Shown: one piece after another, positions 46,598 through 58,000 of the stretch
Layout of the letters: every line of letters starts with the position of its first letter
Numbering within the stretch: the stretch's first letter is position 1
From: CAVYVZ01 sp963772065
Lineage (GTDB): Bacteria > Acidobacteriota > Vicinamibacteria > Vicinamibacterales > UBA2999
Assembly (NCBI GenBank): GCA_963772065.1
Contig: CAVYVZ010000010.1
Location: 186,001-250,000 of the forward strand
Length of the DNA stretch: 64,000 nt
Direction of reading: 5' to 3'
Position numbers and translations under genes: made by a program
Notes under the pieces: model-generated
What the model was told of the DNA's origin: nothing
Database searches by the model: none
The model's input: only the letters and a program-made list of their open reading frames with translations

Positions 46598-48979
46598 ATG
46601 TCCGACGTCCGTCTCGCTCTCCGTGCGTTCCGGCAGCATCCAGGCTTCAGCGCGCTCGCCGTTCTCATCATCGCGTTAGGCGCCGGCGCCAACGCGTCGG
46701 TCTTCTCGGTCGTCCGTGCGGTGCTGATCGAGCCGCTGCCGTACGCGCGTCCCGACGAGCTCGTTGCCATCTGGCCCGACGGTTTCGTCTCGAACGGCGA
46801 CGTCGACTTCCTGCGCGCGCGGGCGCGGAGCTTCGTGCAAGTGGCCGGCTCTTCACCCGGCTGGACGATGGCGCTGGTAGGGGCCGGAGATCCGCAGCGG
46901 GTGACCGCGACCAAGACGTCCGCGAACGTGTTCCAGACGCTTGGCGTCCGGCCGCTGCTCGGGCGGACGTTTGCCAGCGACGAGGATCGGCCGGGTCGCA
47001 ACCGCGTCGCGATCTTGAGCCATGCATTGTGGCAATCGAAGTTTCGCGGGGACCCGTCTGCCATCGGCCGCATTGTCACGCTGGAGAACAATCCCCACGA
47101 AATCATCGGCGTGATGGGCCCCGGGTTCGAGCTGCTCGGCCGCGACGCCGAGCTCTGGATGCCGCTTCCGTTCGACCGGACCTCGCCGTTCTGGAGAGGC
47201 ACCGTCTCACAAGGCCTCGCGCGTCTTCGTCCTGGGACGGACATCGAGGCGGCCGCTCGGGAGTTGCAATCCCTCGTCCCGGCCTGGAGGCGCGAGCTCG
47301 GATACGAGCAGGACTGGGGACGCGCGGCGACGGCGGCTCCGCTCCGCGACCGGATCGTCGGCGATGTTCGCCAGCCGCTCCTGATTCTCATCGGCGCGGT
47401 CGGACTGATCGTGCTGCTGACGGCGGCGAATCTCGGCACGCTCCTGCTGGGACGCCACGTCGCGCGGCGGCGCGAGATGGCGGTGCGGAGCGCACTTGGC
47501 GCATCCGCGTGGCGGCTCGTCAGTCAGACCGCTGCGGAGAGCGTCGTGCTTGCCATGGCCGGCGGCACCGCTGGCGTGCTCGCCGCCTGGTTGACGCTGC
47601 CGTCGGTGGTGCGCCTGCTGCCGCCCGAGATGCCACGTGTCGCGGCCATCGACATCGACCCGCTGGTGCTCGCCACCGTTCTCGCCGCGGCGCTCGTGTC
47701 GGTGCTCGGGGTTGGTGTGCTGCCGTCGATCCTGACCGTGCGGCCCACGCTGCAGCCAGTGCTCCGTCTCGGCGCTCAGAGTGAAACCCGCGGCGGCCGG
47801 CGCACGCTGGACCTCCTCGTCGTCGGCCAGGTCGCCCTCGCGATGGTGCTCGGCATCGGCGCCGCACTCATGGTTCGGTCGCTGATCGCGCTGCAGCGCG
47901 TCCACCCCGGATTCGAGGCCGAACGCGTGCTCACGCTGAAGCTGCAACCATCGGGCGAGCGGGTGCGCGGTATCGATCGCGCCGTGGCGTACTACACCGC
48001 CGTGATGCAGCGTGTGGCGGCTGTGCCGGGCGTCGCCCATGTGGCTGCCGTAAACCACCTGCCGCTCTCGGGCTACAACTGGACGGCAACGGTGAGGCTC
48101 GACGAACGGCCGCTTCCTCCGGGAGTCTCTCCGCCCACAGCTGGGTGGCGCATGATTCACGGCCCGTATTTCCAGACCATGGGCATTCCTGTGCTCGCGG
48201 GGCGAACGTTCAGTGAGCATGACAATGGCACGTCGCCGGGAGTCGCAATCGTCAACGAGGCGTTTGCCAGGCAGTTCTTCGGCAGCGCCGCTGCGGCGGT
48301 GAGCCGGACAATCCGAACGGGATCGGCAAGTGGAGAACAAACGCCTCAGATCGTCGGCGTCGTTGGCAGCGTGCGACATGCAGCCCTTTCGCGGGAGCCG
48401 GCGCCCGAGATGTATCGTCCCTTCGCGCAGAGCTTCTCGATCGCCCTGGCACTCGTCGTCCGCACCTCGGGTCCACCCACGAGTGTCATAGCGGGAGTAC
48501 GCGAATCGGTGTGGGCCGTGGATCCGGCCGTGCCGATTGCCGACATGCTGCCGTTGACGACGCTCCTGCGCGACAGCCTGGGCAAGCCACGCTTGCTGGC
48601 CACACTCCTCCTCGTCTTTGCGTCCGTGGGTCTCGCGATCGTGGTCAGCGGCGTGTACGGAGTGGTGGCCTATTCGGTCCGTCGCCGTGAGCGCGAACTG
48701 GGCATACGCCTCGCGCTTGGCGCGGCGCCGCGATCAGTGGGAGGGCTCGTCGTGCGGCAGGGACTGTTCTACGCGCTTGCAGGACTTGCGATCGGAGCGC
48801 CGATCGCGCTGGCGCTCACCGGGTTGATGAGAAGCCTCCTTTTCGCCGTACAGCCGCGCGATCCCGCCACATTCGCGGGACTCATCACCGCAGTGACCGC
48901 GGCGACGATCGCCGCCACGCTGGTGCCCGCATTCCGGGCACAGCGCGTTGATCCGGCCGCTGTGCTCCGGAGCGACTGA
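46598..48979 (+). CDS. ADOP-type (FtsX/MacB-like) ABC permease, intact
   Basis: 793 residues. The ATG at 46598 follows GGAGG and starts MSDVRLALRAFRQHPGFSAL. Two copies of the MacB periplasmic plus FtsX unit are present: helices VLIIALGAGANASVFSVVRA, LLILIGAVGLIVLLTAANLG with VRSALGASAWRLVSQT, and later LVFASVGLAIVVSGVYGVVA with LGIRLALGAAPRSVGGLVV. The end is FRAQRVDPAAVLRSD, typical of the family. There is no ATPase gene nearby. These orphan duplicated permeases are abundant in Acidobacteriota; their cargo is unknown. It is the complete counterpart of the broken copy at 8325. Confidence 0.92.
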   Translation: MSDVRLALRAFRQHPGFSALAVLIIALGAGANASVFSVVRAVLIEPLPYARPDELVAIWPDGFVSNGDVDFLRARARSFVQVAGSSPGWTMALVGAGDPQRVTATKTSANVFQTLGVRPLLGRTFASDEDRPGRNRVAILSHALWQSKFRGDPSAIGRIVTLENNPHEIIGVMGPGFELLGRDAELWMPLPFDRTSPFWRGTVSQGLARLRPGTDIEAAARELQSLVPAWRRELGYEQDWGRAATAAPLRDRIVGDVRQPLLILIGAVGLIVLLTAANLGTLLLGRHVARRREMAVRSALGASAWRLVSQTAAESVVLAMAGGTAGVLAAWLTLPSVVRLLPPEMPRVAAIDIDPLVLATVLAAALVSVLGVGVLPSILTVRPTLQPVLRLGAQSETRGGRRTLDLLVVGQVALAMVLGIGAALMVRSLIALQRVHPGFEAERVLTLKLQPSGERVRGIDRAVAYYTAVMQRVAAVPGVAHVAAVNHLPLSGYNWTATVRLDERPLPPGVSPPTAGWRMIHGPYFQTMGIPVLAGRTFSEHDNGTSPGVAIVNEAFARQFFGSAAAAVSRTIRTGSASGEQTPQIVGVVGSVRHAALSREPAPEMYRPFAQSFSIALALVVRTSGPPTSVIAGVRESVWAVDPAVPIADMLPLTTLLRDSLGKPRLLATLLLVFASVGLAIVVSGVYGVVAYSVRRRERELGIRLALGAAPRSVGGLVVRQGLFYALAGLAIGAPIALALTGLMRSLLFAVQPRDPATFAGLITAVTAATIAATLVPAFRAQRVDPAAVLRSD

Positions 48980-48986
48980 GAACCGA

Positions 48987-49017
48987 GAGCAGGGCTGTTT
49001 CCTCGACAGCCCTGCTC
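48987..49017. terminator. Perfect 12-base hairpin between convergent genes
   Basis: gagcagggctgt (48987-48998) and acagccctgctc (49006-49017) pair perfectly around a 7-base loop. It lies between the convergent ADOP permease and ahcY stops and could stop transcription from either side; no T-run follows. Confidence 0.55.
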
Positions 49018-49056
49018 CCTGATCCCTGATCCCTGATCCCTGATCCCTGATCCCTG
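49017..49056. repeat. Five-copy CCCTGAT heptamer array
   Basis: Five perfect copies of ccctgat (49017-49051) and a partial sixth reach to five bases before the ahcY stop codon. Confidence 0.95.
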
Positions 49057-49060
49057 CCGC

Positions 49061-50563
<1,503 letters not shown>

Positions 50564-50582
50564 TACTTCGCTCCTGCTTGTG

Positions 50583-51521
50583 TTACGACTTCACGGCAAC
50601 AGCCGCGAAGAGTGCTGGCCCCTTTGCATCCGGATCGGCGGGGAGCGCCCGGACGCGCACGTCCTGGAATCCCGCGCCGATCAGGAACTTCGTGATCTGC
50701 TTCTCTGAAAACCCGAGCCACACGTGGCCCATCTGCTGCTGGTAGTCGGCGCGATCGTGCGGCTGCATGTCGACGACGAGCGCGCGTCCGCCGGGACGCA
50801 GGACGCGCGCAACCTCCGTGAGCGCGCGCGCGGGATCCGGCGAGTAGTGCAGCACGAGCGACAGCATCGCCGCGTGCAGCTCCTCATCCTCGATCGGCAG
50901 CGACTCGAGCTCGCCCTGCCGGAGATCGACGTTGTTCGTATCGGCCAGCCGCTGCCGCGCCGATTCGAGCATGTCGGATGACGCGTCAACCGCGACCACG
51001 CGCGCCACGTAGGGCGCCACCGTGTGACTCAGCTGCCCGGTGCCGCACCCGAGGTCGCCAACCACGATGCTCGAATCGATCAGGCCGAGGACGGCCCAGA
51101 GATAGAAGGTATCGCCGAACAGATCCTCGCGAAGACGGTCCCACTTGCCCGCCGCCGTCGCAAAGAACTGCTGCGACGTCACGCGGCGCCGTGCCAGGAC
51201 GCCCTTCAGACGACGGCCGTCCTGGCCGGCGGAAGGAGTGCTCGCGACCTGCTCGCGGATGAGCGGCCACAGCCGGCCCGCCGCCGATCCGAGATCGTCC
51301 ACCACCATGCTGTAGAAGCGGCTGGTTCCATCTCGCCGGGACGTCACCCAGCCGTCGTCGGCCAGCGTCTTGAGATGGCGGCTGACGCTCGACTGCGGCA
51401 TCTGGAGGACGGCGCACAACTCTCCCACGGTCAGCTCGTGCTTTTCGAGAAGCAGCAGCATCCGGCAGCGGGTCGGGTCGGCCAGGGCCGACATGTGCTC
51501 GAGGATAGGCGCGGCTTGCAT
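50583..51521 (-). CDS. ArsR-type regulator fused to a SAM-dependent methyltransferase
   Basis: 312 residues. Residues 1-90 form an ArsR winged helix (MSALADPTRCRMLLLLEKHE, QMPQSSVSRHLKTLADDGWV) without the metal-site cysteines of metal sensors. Residues about 130-310 form a class I methyltransferase (VVGDLGCGTGQLSHTVAPYV, LRPGGRALVVDMQPHDRADY). Its place directly before ahcY suggests it senses SAM or SAH through the methyltransferase-like domain and controls the methyl cycle, as the ArsR-family SahR does in some Proteobacteria; this is inference. A palindrome overlaps its own start codon. Confidence 0.88.
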   Translation of the reverse strand: MQAAPILEHMSALADPTRCRMLLLLEKHELTVGELCAVLQMPQSSVSRHLKTLADDGWVTSRRDGTSRFYSMVVDDLGSAAGRLWPLIREQVASTPSAGQDGRRLKGVLARRRVTSQQFFATAAGKWDRLREDLFGDTFYLWAVLGLIDSSIVVGDLGCGTGQLSHTVAPYVARVVAVDASSDMLESARQRLADTNNVDLRQGELESLPIEDEELHAAMLSLVLHYSPDPARALTEVARVLRPGGRALVVDMQPHDRADYQQQMGHVWLGFSEKQITKFLIGAGFQDVRVRALPADPDAKGPALFAAVAVKS

Positions 51522-51536
51522 CCGTAAATCCGGATG
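51519..51536. promoter_or_regulatory. Candidate operator palindrome over the ArsR-methyltransferase start codon
   Basis: catccg (51519-51524) and cggatg (51531-51536) form a perfect inverted repeat with a 6-base spacer; atccg also recurs directly at 51528-51532. On the minus strand the last three bases of the palindrome are the ATG. Size, symmetry and place suit autorepression by an ArsR dimer. Confidence 0.5.
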
Positions 51537-51574
51537 AAGTGTTACATACCGTCGCGCCGGTCGTCAACCTCTCA

Positions 51575-51640
51575 GAGCACGAAAGCGCGAAACGCACGAA
51601 AAACAAGGCGGTTTCGTGTATTTCGTGCCTTTCGCGGTTG
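51575..51640. repeat. Palindromic CACGAAA-word repeat before pepF
   Basis: Words gcacgaaa, gcgcgaaa and gcacgaaa on the left face tttcgtg, tttcgtg and tttcgcg on the right, in the gap between the ArsR-methyltransferase start and the pepF stop. Same word family as the repeats at 22770, 29862 and 40430. Confidence 0.75.
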
Positions 51641-51641
51641 A

Positions 51642-53489
51642 CTAGGAGCGTCCGAGTTCCTTTTCCAGTTTGCTGACGAGAGCGTCGAGCTCCATCGAGA
51701 CCGCGCGCACCGTATCGGGCTGCGTGAGGTCTACGCCCGCGCGCTGCAGCAATGCGATCGGGTAATCGCTGCCGCCGGCATCGAGGAGCGACAGGTAGCG
51801 CTTCACCGCCGCCTCGCGCGTCGCGGGGTCCGACGAGCGGATGTCCTGCATGAGCCGCGCGGTGGAGGCGAAGCAGGTCGAATACTGATAGACGTAGTAC
51901 GGCGTGCTGAAAAAGTGCGGAATGCGGGCCCACGTCACGCGCGAGATCTCCTCATGGTCGATGACGTCCCCGTAATACTCGGTCAGGAGGCGGGCGTAGA
52001 TCTCGTTCAGCGACGCCGCCGTCACCGGCTGATCCTGCTCGACGAGCCGATGCGCCTGCAGCTCGAAGTCGGCGAAGAGGACCTGTGTGAAGAACGTGCT
52101 GGCGATGCTGTCGATCGCATGCTGCAGCAGCAGCGCCCGCTCCTCACGGCTGCGCGCGCGCTCGAGCATGAAGTCGAGGAACAGCGCCTCGCTGAGCGTC
52201 GAGGGCACTTCGGCGACGAAAATCGTATACCCGGCGTAGACGAACGGCTGCATGCGGTGTGAGTGCAGGGTGTGCATCGAATGGCCCATCTCGTGGGCCA
52301 GCGTGAACACCGCGTCGAGCGTCTCGTTGTAGTTGAGGAGCATGTACGGGTGCGAGCCGTACACCGGCGCCGAATACGCGCCGCTGCGCTTGCCGGCGTT
52401 CTCGAACACATCGATCCAGCGACCTTCGAAGGCGCGCCGCACGTGCTCCTGATACTCCCGCCCGAGGGGCGCCACGGACGCCGAGACCCAGTCGAGCACT
52501 TCGTCGTACGGATACCGCGCGTCGTGCTGCACCAGCGGGACGAACACGTCGAACAGGCGGTAGGTGTCCACTCCGAGCACGCGCCGGCGAAGCCGGTGAT
52601 ACCGCCGCAGCGGCTCCACGCCGGCCTTCGCTTCGTGAATCAGGTTCTCGACAACCGAGGTCGGGATGTTGTTGCCGTGCAGCGCCGCGTCGAGCGTCGT
52701 GGCATAGCCGCGCGCCCGCGCGTGGAACCAGTCGCGCTGCATCACGCCGTTGTACAGCGCCGCGTACGTGTTCTGGCTGTCCGCGTAGCTCTGATGGAAG
52801 GCACGATACGCCGCGGCGCGGTCGGCCTGGCTGCGGTTCGTTTCCAGGATCGCGCGATACTGGCCGTACGTCAGCGTCATCGCGTCGCCGGACGCAAGGG
52901 TGATCGTCGGGAACTTCATGTCCGCCGTCGTCAGCGCCGCATAGGTGTCGTACGGAATCCCATTGAAGCGGCCCGCGAAGGACATCAGCCGTTCGCCTGG
53001 CGCGTCGAGGACGTGCTCCTGCTCGTGCCACAGGCTCTCGATCGCGAAGCGGTACACAGCCAGCTCCGCGCTCGCCTCCATCCAGCCACGTACGGTCTCA
53101 GCGGGAGTCGCGAGCAGCTCCGGGTTGAACCAGGAGAGCGCCTGCTGATGCTTCGCGAACAGAATCTGCACCTGTTGCCGGCGCGCGTTTACCTGGTTAT
53201 CGCGCTGGTCCTGGTCGTATTGCAGCGATGCGAAGTACCAGACGCGGTACATCAGCGCGCCGACGCTGTCCTGGGCCTTGAACGCCGCCAGGAGCCGATC
53301 GGCTCCGCCTCCCAGCGTCCCCTCGAATCGCTTCAGCCCTTCGATCCCCTCCGCGAGCTCACGATAGAGCGCGTCCCACTCCGCCCAGTCGCGGCAGATG
53401 TCCGACACGTTCCACTTGTACCGTTCGGGAACCTGCGGCCGCTCGGGAAGCGCGCCCGGAGCGGGACGGAAGATCTCTGTCTGCGGCAT
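51642..53489 (-). CDS. pepF: Oligoendopeptidase F (M3 family)
   Basis: 615 residues, normal for PepF. The zinc-binding motif HEMGHSMH lies in TLDAVFTLAHEMGHSMHTLH, with the third ligand in STLSEALFLDFML. The preceding GSHPYMLLNYNETLDAVF is conserved in the family. The N-terminus (YKWNVSDICRDWAEWDALY) matches the PepF N-terminal domain and no signal peptide is present, so it acts on oligopeptides in the cytoplasm. It follows thrC on the same strand with a 116-base gap that shows nothing recognisable. Confidence 0.95.
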   Translation of the reverse strand: MPQTEIFRPAPGALPERPQVPERYKWNVSDICRDWAEWDALYRELAEGIEGLKRFEGTLGGGADRLLAAFKAQDSVGALMYRVWYFASLQYDQDQRDNQVNARRQQVQILFAKHQQALSWFNPELLATPAETVRGWMEASAELAVYRFAIESLWHEQEHVLDAPGERLMSFAGRFNGIPYDTYAALTTADMKFPTITLASGDAMTLTYGQYRAILETNRSQADRAAAYRAFHQSYADSQNTYAALYNGVMQRDWFHARARGYATTLDAALHGNNIPTSVVENLIHEAKAGVEPLRRYHRLRRRVLGVDTYRLFDVFVPLVQHDARYPYDEVLDWVSASVAPLGREYQEHVRRAFEGRWIDVFENAGKRSGAYSAPVYGSHPYMLLNYNETLDAVFTLAHEMGHSMHTLHSHRMQPFVYAGYTIFVAEVPSTLSEALFLDFMLERARSREERALLLQHAIDSIASTFFTQVLFADFELQAHRLVEQDQPVTAASLNEIYARLLTEYYGDVIDHEEISRVTWARIPHFFSTPYYVYQYSTCFASTARLMQDIRSSDPATREAAVKRYLSLLDAGGSDYPIALLQRAGVDLTQPDTVRAVSMELDALVSKLEKELGRS

Positions 53490-53605
53490 TACCGGACCGT
53501 CCGAGCTGCGTTGCTACTAGTCATGTCGAGCCTCCAAGCGCGATTCACGGGCCGCTCCAACTTCGCGACCCGGCGAGTCATTCGAATAACGGCTCCAGTA
53601 GGATC

Positions 53606-54859
53606 TTATCGCAGCAGATCCGCGAGCTCGCTCAGTCGCGGTGCGATGCGTGTGATCATCCGCGGCCGCGTCAATGCGGCTTGCAGCGCGGCGGGAAGAT
53701 CGACACGGCGACCGATCGCCGGCTCGACGGTTTCACGAAACTTTGCGGGATGCGCCGTCGCGACGAAGATTCCCGGTTCCTCCAGAAGGCCGAGCCACGC
53801 AATCGCCGAGTGCGGATCGAGCACGTACCCGTGACGCGCGTGCACGTCGGCAATTGCGGCGGTCACGTGCCGATCGTCGAACGCCACGCCGCGGACGTCC
53901 GAGCGGACGCGGTCGACGCTGCCGTCGTACAACGCCTGGATCCGCTCGAAGTTGCTCGGCGCGCCGACATCCATCGCGTTCGCAATCGTCCGCACGGAGG
54001 GACGAGGCGCGTACGTGCCTGAAGCCAGGTACTCCGGTACAACGTCGTTGACGTTCGTCGCCGCAACGAATTGCGCAATCGGAAATCCGAGCCGCTTCGC
54101 GATGAGGCCGGCTGTGAGGTTTCCGAAGTTGCCCGAGGGGACCGACCAGACTGCGTCCGGCTGCTGCAGGGCGCCCCACGCGTAGTAGAACGTCTGCGGC
54201 AGCAGACGCCCGACGTTGATGGAATTGGCGGACGTCAGGCGCGCGCCCTCGCGCAGCCGCGCGTCGCGGAAGGCGGCCTTGACGAGCGCCTGGCAGTCGT
54301 CGAACGTTCCCCCCACGGCGACGGCCCGCACGTTGCCGCCGATTGTCGCGAACTGTGCCTCCTGCACATCGCTCACCTGCCCTTCCGGGTAGAGGACCAC
54401 GACGCACGTCCCTGCGACGCCGGCAAACGCCTGAGCGACAGCGCTCCCGGTATCGCCCGAGGTCGCCACCAGCACGGTCAGGGAGTCGCCCGGCGCGATG
54501 AAATGGGCCATCAGCCGCGCCATCACGCGCGCGCCGACGTCCTTGAAGGCGAACGTCGGCCCGTGAAAGAGCTCGAGCGAGGAGCGCTTCCCCACGGAAA
54601 CCAGCGGAATGTCGAAGTTGAGGGCCTCTCGAATCAGGGCCGCCAGGGCGTCGCCGGGGACTTCGTCCCCAATGAGGTGGGAGGCGACGGCGGTTCCAAT
54701 TTCGGCGATGTCCCGCCCTCTCAACCGGTCAAGTGCCACGGCCGCAAGCGGCTCGAGGCGAGCCGGCATGTAGAGCCCGCCGTCGGGTGCCAGGCCGGCG
54801 AAGAGCGCTTCGCGGAAGGTGGCCGGCGGCGCCTCTCGGCGCGTGCTGCTCCAGGGCAT
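53606..54859 (-). CDS. thrC: Threonine synthase
   Basis: 417 residues. The PLP lysine is in LFHGPTFAFKDVGARVMARL; the phosphate-binding loop ATSGDTGSAVAQAF and VPSGNFGNLTAGLIAKRLGF are typical. The N-terminal ATFREALFAGLAPDGGLYMP is the family start. It converts O-phosphohomoserine to threonine. It diverges from the first TonB-dependent receptor, whose probable promoter lies 34 bases from the thrC start. Confidence 0.95.
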   Translation of the reverse strand: MPWSSTRREAPPATFREALFAGLAPDGGLYMPARLEPLAAVALDRLRGRDIAEIGTAVASHLIGDEVPGDALAALIREALNFDIPLVSVGKRSSLELFHGPTFAFKDVGARVMARLMAHFIAPGDSLTVLVATSGDTGSAVAQAFAGVAGTCVVVLYPEGQVSDVQEAQFATIGGNVRAVAVGGTFDDCQALVKAAFRDARLREGARLTSANSINVGRLLPQTFYYAWGALQQPDAVWSVPSGNFGNLTAGLIAKRLGFPIAQFVAATNVNDVVPEYLASGTYAPRPSVRTIANAMDVGAPSNFERIQALYDGSVDRVRSDVRGVAFDDRHVTAAIADVHARHGYVLDPHSAIAWLGLLEEPGIFVATAHPAKFRETVEPAIGRRVDLPAALQAALTRPRMITRIAPRLSELADLLR

Positions 54860-54892
54860 CGCGTCAGCTTTCGGAAATGTGTGCGGTTCGGC

Positions 54893-54921
54893 TTGCTTCG
54901 ATCATCACAGCAGCCTAGTAT
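54893..54921 (+). promoter_or_regulatory. Candidate promoter of the first TonB-dependent receptor
   Basis: TTGCTT (54893-54898), a 17-base spacer, then TAGTAT (54916-54921). The -10-like box sits in CCTAGTATTCC, a string repeated before the second receptor. A leader of about 80 bases would result. Confidence 0.55.
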
Positions 54922-55007
54922 TCCACGGTCTTCTCGCGTTCTTTGCAGCTGGAATCCTGACCAAGACGTTGGGGACAGTCTCTCTCTTCCTCGCTACGAG
55001 GCTTGTC

Positions 55008-58000
55008 ATGAAACCGACGACGTGTGTGTTGAGTCTCCTGTTCCTGTGCGCCCTCGCAACGTCCGCAGCGGCGCAAACCTTCACTGGCGGCGTTCGCGGT
55101 GTCGTCAGCGATCCGAACGGCGTGATACCGGGCGTCACGGTAACGCTCACCAATGAAGCCACCAACGTGTCGCGCGACACCGTCACGAACGACGTGGGGC
55201 AGTACAACTTCCCCGCGGTTCCACCCGGGACGTATTCGATCAAGACGAGCCTGACCGGCTACAAGTCGATCGATCGGAAGGGCCTGCGCGTCGGCACGCA
55301 ACAGTTCCTGACAGTCGACCTGGCGCTGGAGGTCGGCACACTACAGGAAACCGTTACTGTCACCGGCGAGGCACCGCTGATCGACACGTCCAACGCGTCG
55401 ACCGGTGGCACACTGGAGCGCACGCAGCTCGAGGCGCTTCCCGCACCTGGCCGCAACGCCTTTCTTATCGGCGTCACCGTGCCGACGGTGAATCCGGTTG
55501 GCGATCCTCAGTTCAACCGACAGCAGGATCAGTCGAATGCCTCGCTCGTATCACTGGGTGGCGGAGGCGTCCGAGCCAACAACTATCTCCTCGACGGTGT
55601 GCCGATCACCGAGCTTCGCGGCCGCGCCATCGCGAATCCGACGATCGAGGCGATCGAGGAAGTCAAAGTCCAGGTCCACACCTACGACGCCGAAATGGGG
55701 CGAACCGGCGGCGGCGTGTTCAACGTCACCGCGAGGTCTGGAACGAACCAGTACCACGGCAGCGGGTTCTTTCAGACCCGACCGGTCTGGGGGCAGACCA
55801 TCAACTTCTTCAGCGGGAAGGATGGCGGCACGAAAGAGAGTACAGGCGTCGCTGACTCCTACTATCGCTTGTACGGCGGCGGCGTGGGCGGACCGATCCT
55901 CCAGAATCGGACGTTCTTCTGGGCCGCGACGGAGGGCTACCGGTCGTTGACGACGCGCGGGCTCCAGTACATCTGGCCGACGGCGCGTCAGCGCAACGGC
56001 GACTTCTCGCAGTCCGGGGTCGCACTGTACAACCCGTGGTGTCGAGGGGGTGTGGCCAGTGCCCGCTGTCCGGCGACCGGAACTGGATCGGTCGCGACAG
56101 GCGGACTCTTTACCGGCGCGGTCATCCCGCGCAGCCATCCCGCCGCCAGCGCCGCCGGCTTCAACCTGCTGAACGCATGGCCGACGCAAACCGTGGGCGG
56201 AGTTCCGCTAGGCACGAACGAAGACGGGAACCCCAACGTGGGCGACACCGCTCGCCTCGTGGATGCCGCCGACATGTTCACGGTGAAGGCCGATCACAAA
56301 TTCACCGCGAACTGGAGTCTCAGCGGCTTCTATCTGTACAACAAGACCGACGAGCCGGGCAGCGGCATCATGCCCGCCGACTTCCAGTACATCGAGAACC
56401 AGGCAGAGTTCTTCCCCACGCTCCGACGCCGGCCGCACGTGCTCGCCATCAACAACACGAACGTCCTCAACGACTCGACGGTCCTGACGATGCGCTTCGG
56501 GTGGACGACGTGGAAGGACACGACCGACACGGCGGAGTACACGGCGGGACTCGCGTCCCTGGGCTTCAGCTCCAACTATGTGAACGCGATCAATGAGGCG
56601 GGACGGACCAACTTCCCTGAGCTGCTCTTCGACGACGTGGACGACGTCGGCGGGTGGGGCGGCGACAGAGTCCGCTGGAACAGTCCGTACTCGATCAACG
56701 GCACGCTGACGAAGCTGATGGGCTCACACAGCATCAAGATCGGCGCCGATCTTCGGAAGATGGCGATCCAGACCACGACCGAGACTTCTGACAATACCGG
56801 GTTCCGAAACCTGGGCGGCACCTTCGAGTTCAACCGGCTGTTCACGAGTCTCCGGCAAGGCAACGCCAACGTCGGCGGCCATGATTTCGCGAGCCTGCTG
56901 CTCGGCCTGCCGGCCAGTGGCGAAGTACCCATCAACGACGGATACGGCGAATGGTTCACGCGTTATTACGGGGCATACGTGCAGGACGACTGGCGCGTCA
57001 ACCAGCAGTTCACACTGAACTACGGCGTGCGTTTCGAGCACGAGGACGGCCTCCGCGAGATCGAGAACCGGCAGACCGTCGGGTTCGACCAGAACGCAAC
57101 GAGCCCGCTTGACGCGATCGTACCGAAGACCGGTCTTCTCGCGGGCAAGACGCTGCGGGGCGGTTTGATCTTCGCCGGCGTTGGCGGCGCGAATGATTTC
57201 CAGGGCGACCCCCCCGCCATCAAAGTCGCGCCGCGTGTCGGAGCCACGTACGCGCTCAATCCACGGACGGTGATCCACAGTGGTTACGGCACGTTCTACG
57301 CACCGTGGCAATACAACACCGCGAACCATGGCCAGATCGGATTCGCGCGTCGCACGTCGCTGAATCAGTCGTCGGCGGAGAGCGATGTGCCCCTCGCGGT
57401 CCTCGACAATCCGTATCCCGGAGGACTGCAACAGCCGATTGGCAGCGCGCTCGGTCTGCTCACCGGCGTCGGCGGCAACATCAGCTACATCGACCAGGAC
57501 AAGGGATCGCCGATCGTCCACCAGTATTCCGTGGACGTTCAGCGACAGCTGCCGGGCGACATGGCGGTCACCATCGGTTATCAGGGTGCGACCGGCCGCG
57601 ATCTTGGTTTCGCCGGTACGGAGAACGTGGGGCTCAACATCAACCAGATCGATCCCGCGCTGGCCACCCAGATGTTCCCGGCTGCCGGCGGTGGGTGGAA
57701 TGCCGCAGCGCTTCGCGCGCAGGTGCCCAACCCGTTCTTCGGGATCGCGGCAGCCGGCGAGCTGGGCGAACGGTCGACGGTGCCTGCCGGTCAACTGCTG
57801 AGGCCGTTCCCGCAATTCCAGGATGTCAACGTGTTCGAGCGCACCGAGGGCGGCAAGCGGCAATACAACGCCGTCTCGTTTGCCGTCGACAAGAGGCTCG
57901 GCCGCTCGTGGTGGGGCGGGAGCTATAGCTATACATGGAGCCGGCTGGAGGACAACCAGTTCGGCCAGAACAACGCCTATCAGACGCGCACGAACGTTCC

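Noticed and set aside
49017..49056. CRISPR array
   Set aside because: Units are only 7 bases with no spacers; the same holds for the arrays at 12806 and 58615. No cas gene is present.
50564..50582. SAH riboswitch before ahcY
   Set aside because: Only 19 bases separate ahcY from the upstream gene, too short for the aptamer, and no matching core was seen before the ArsR-methyltransferase gene either.
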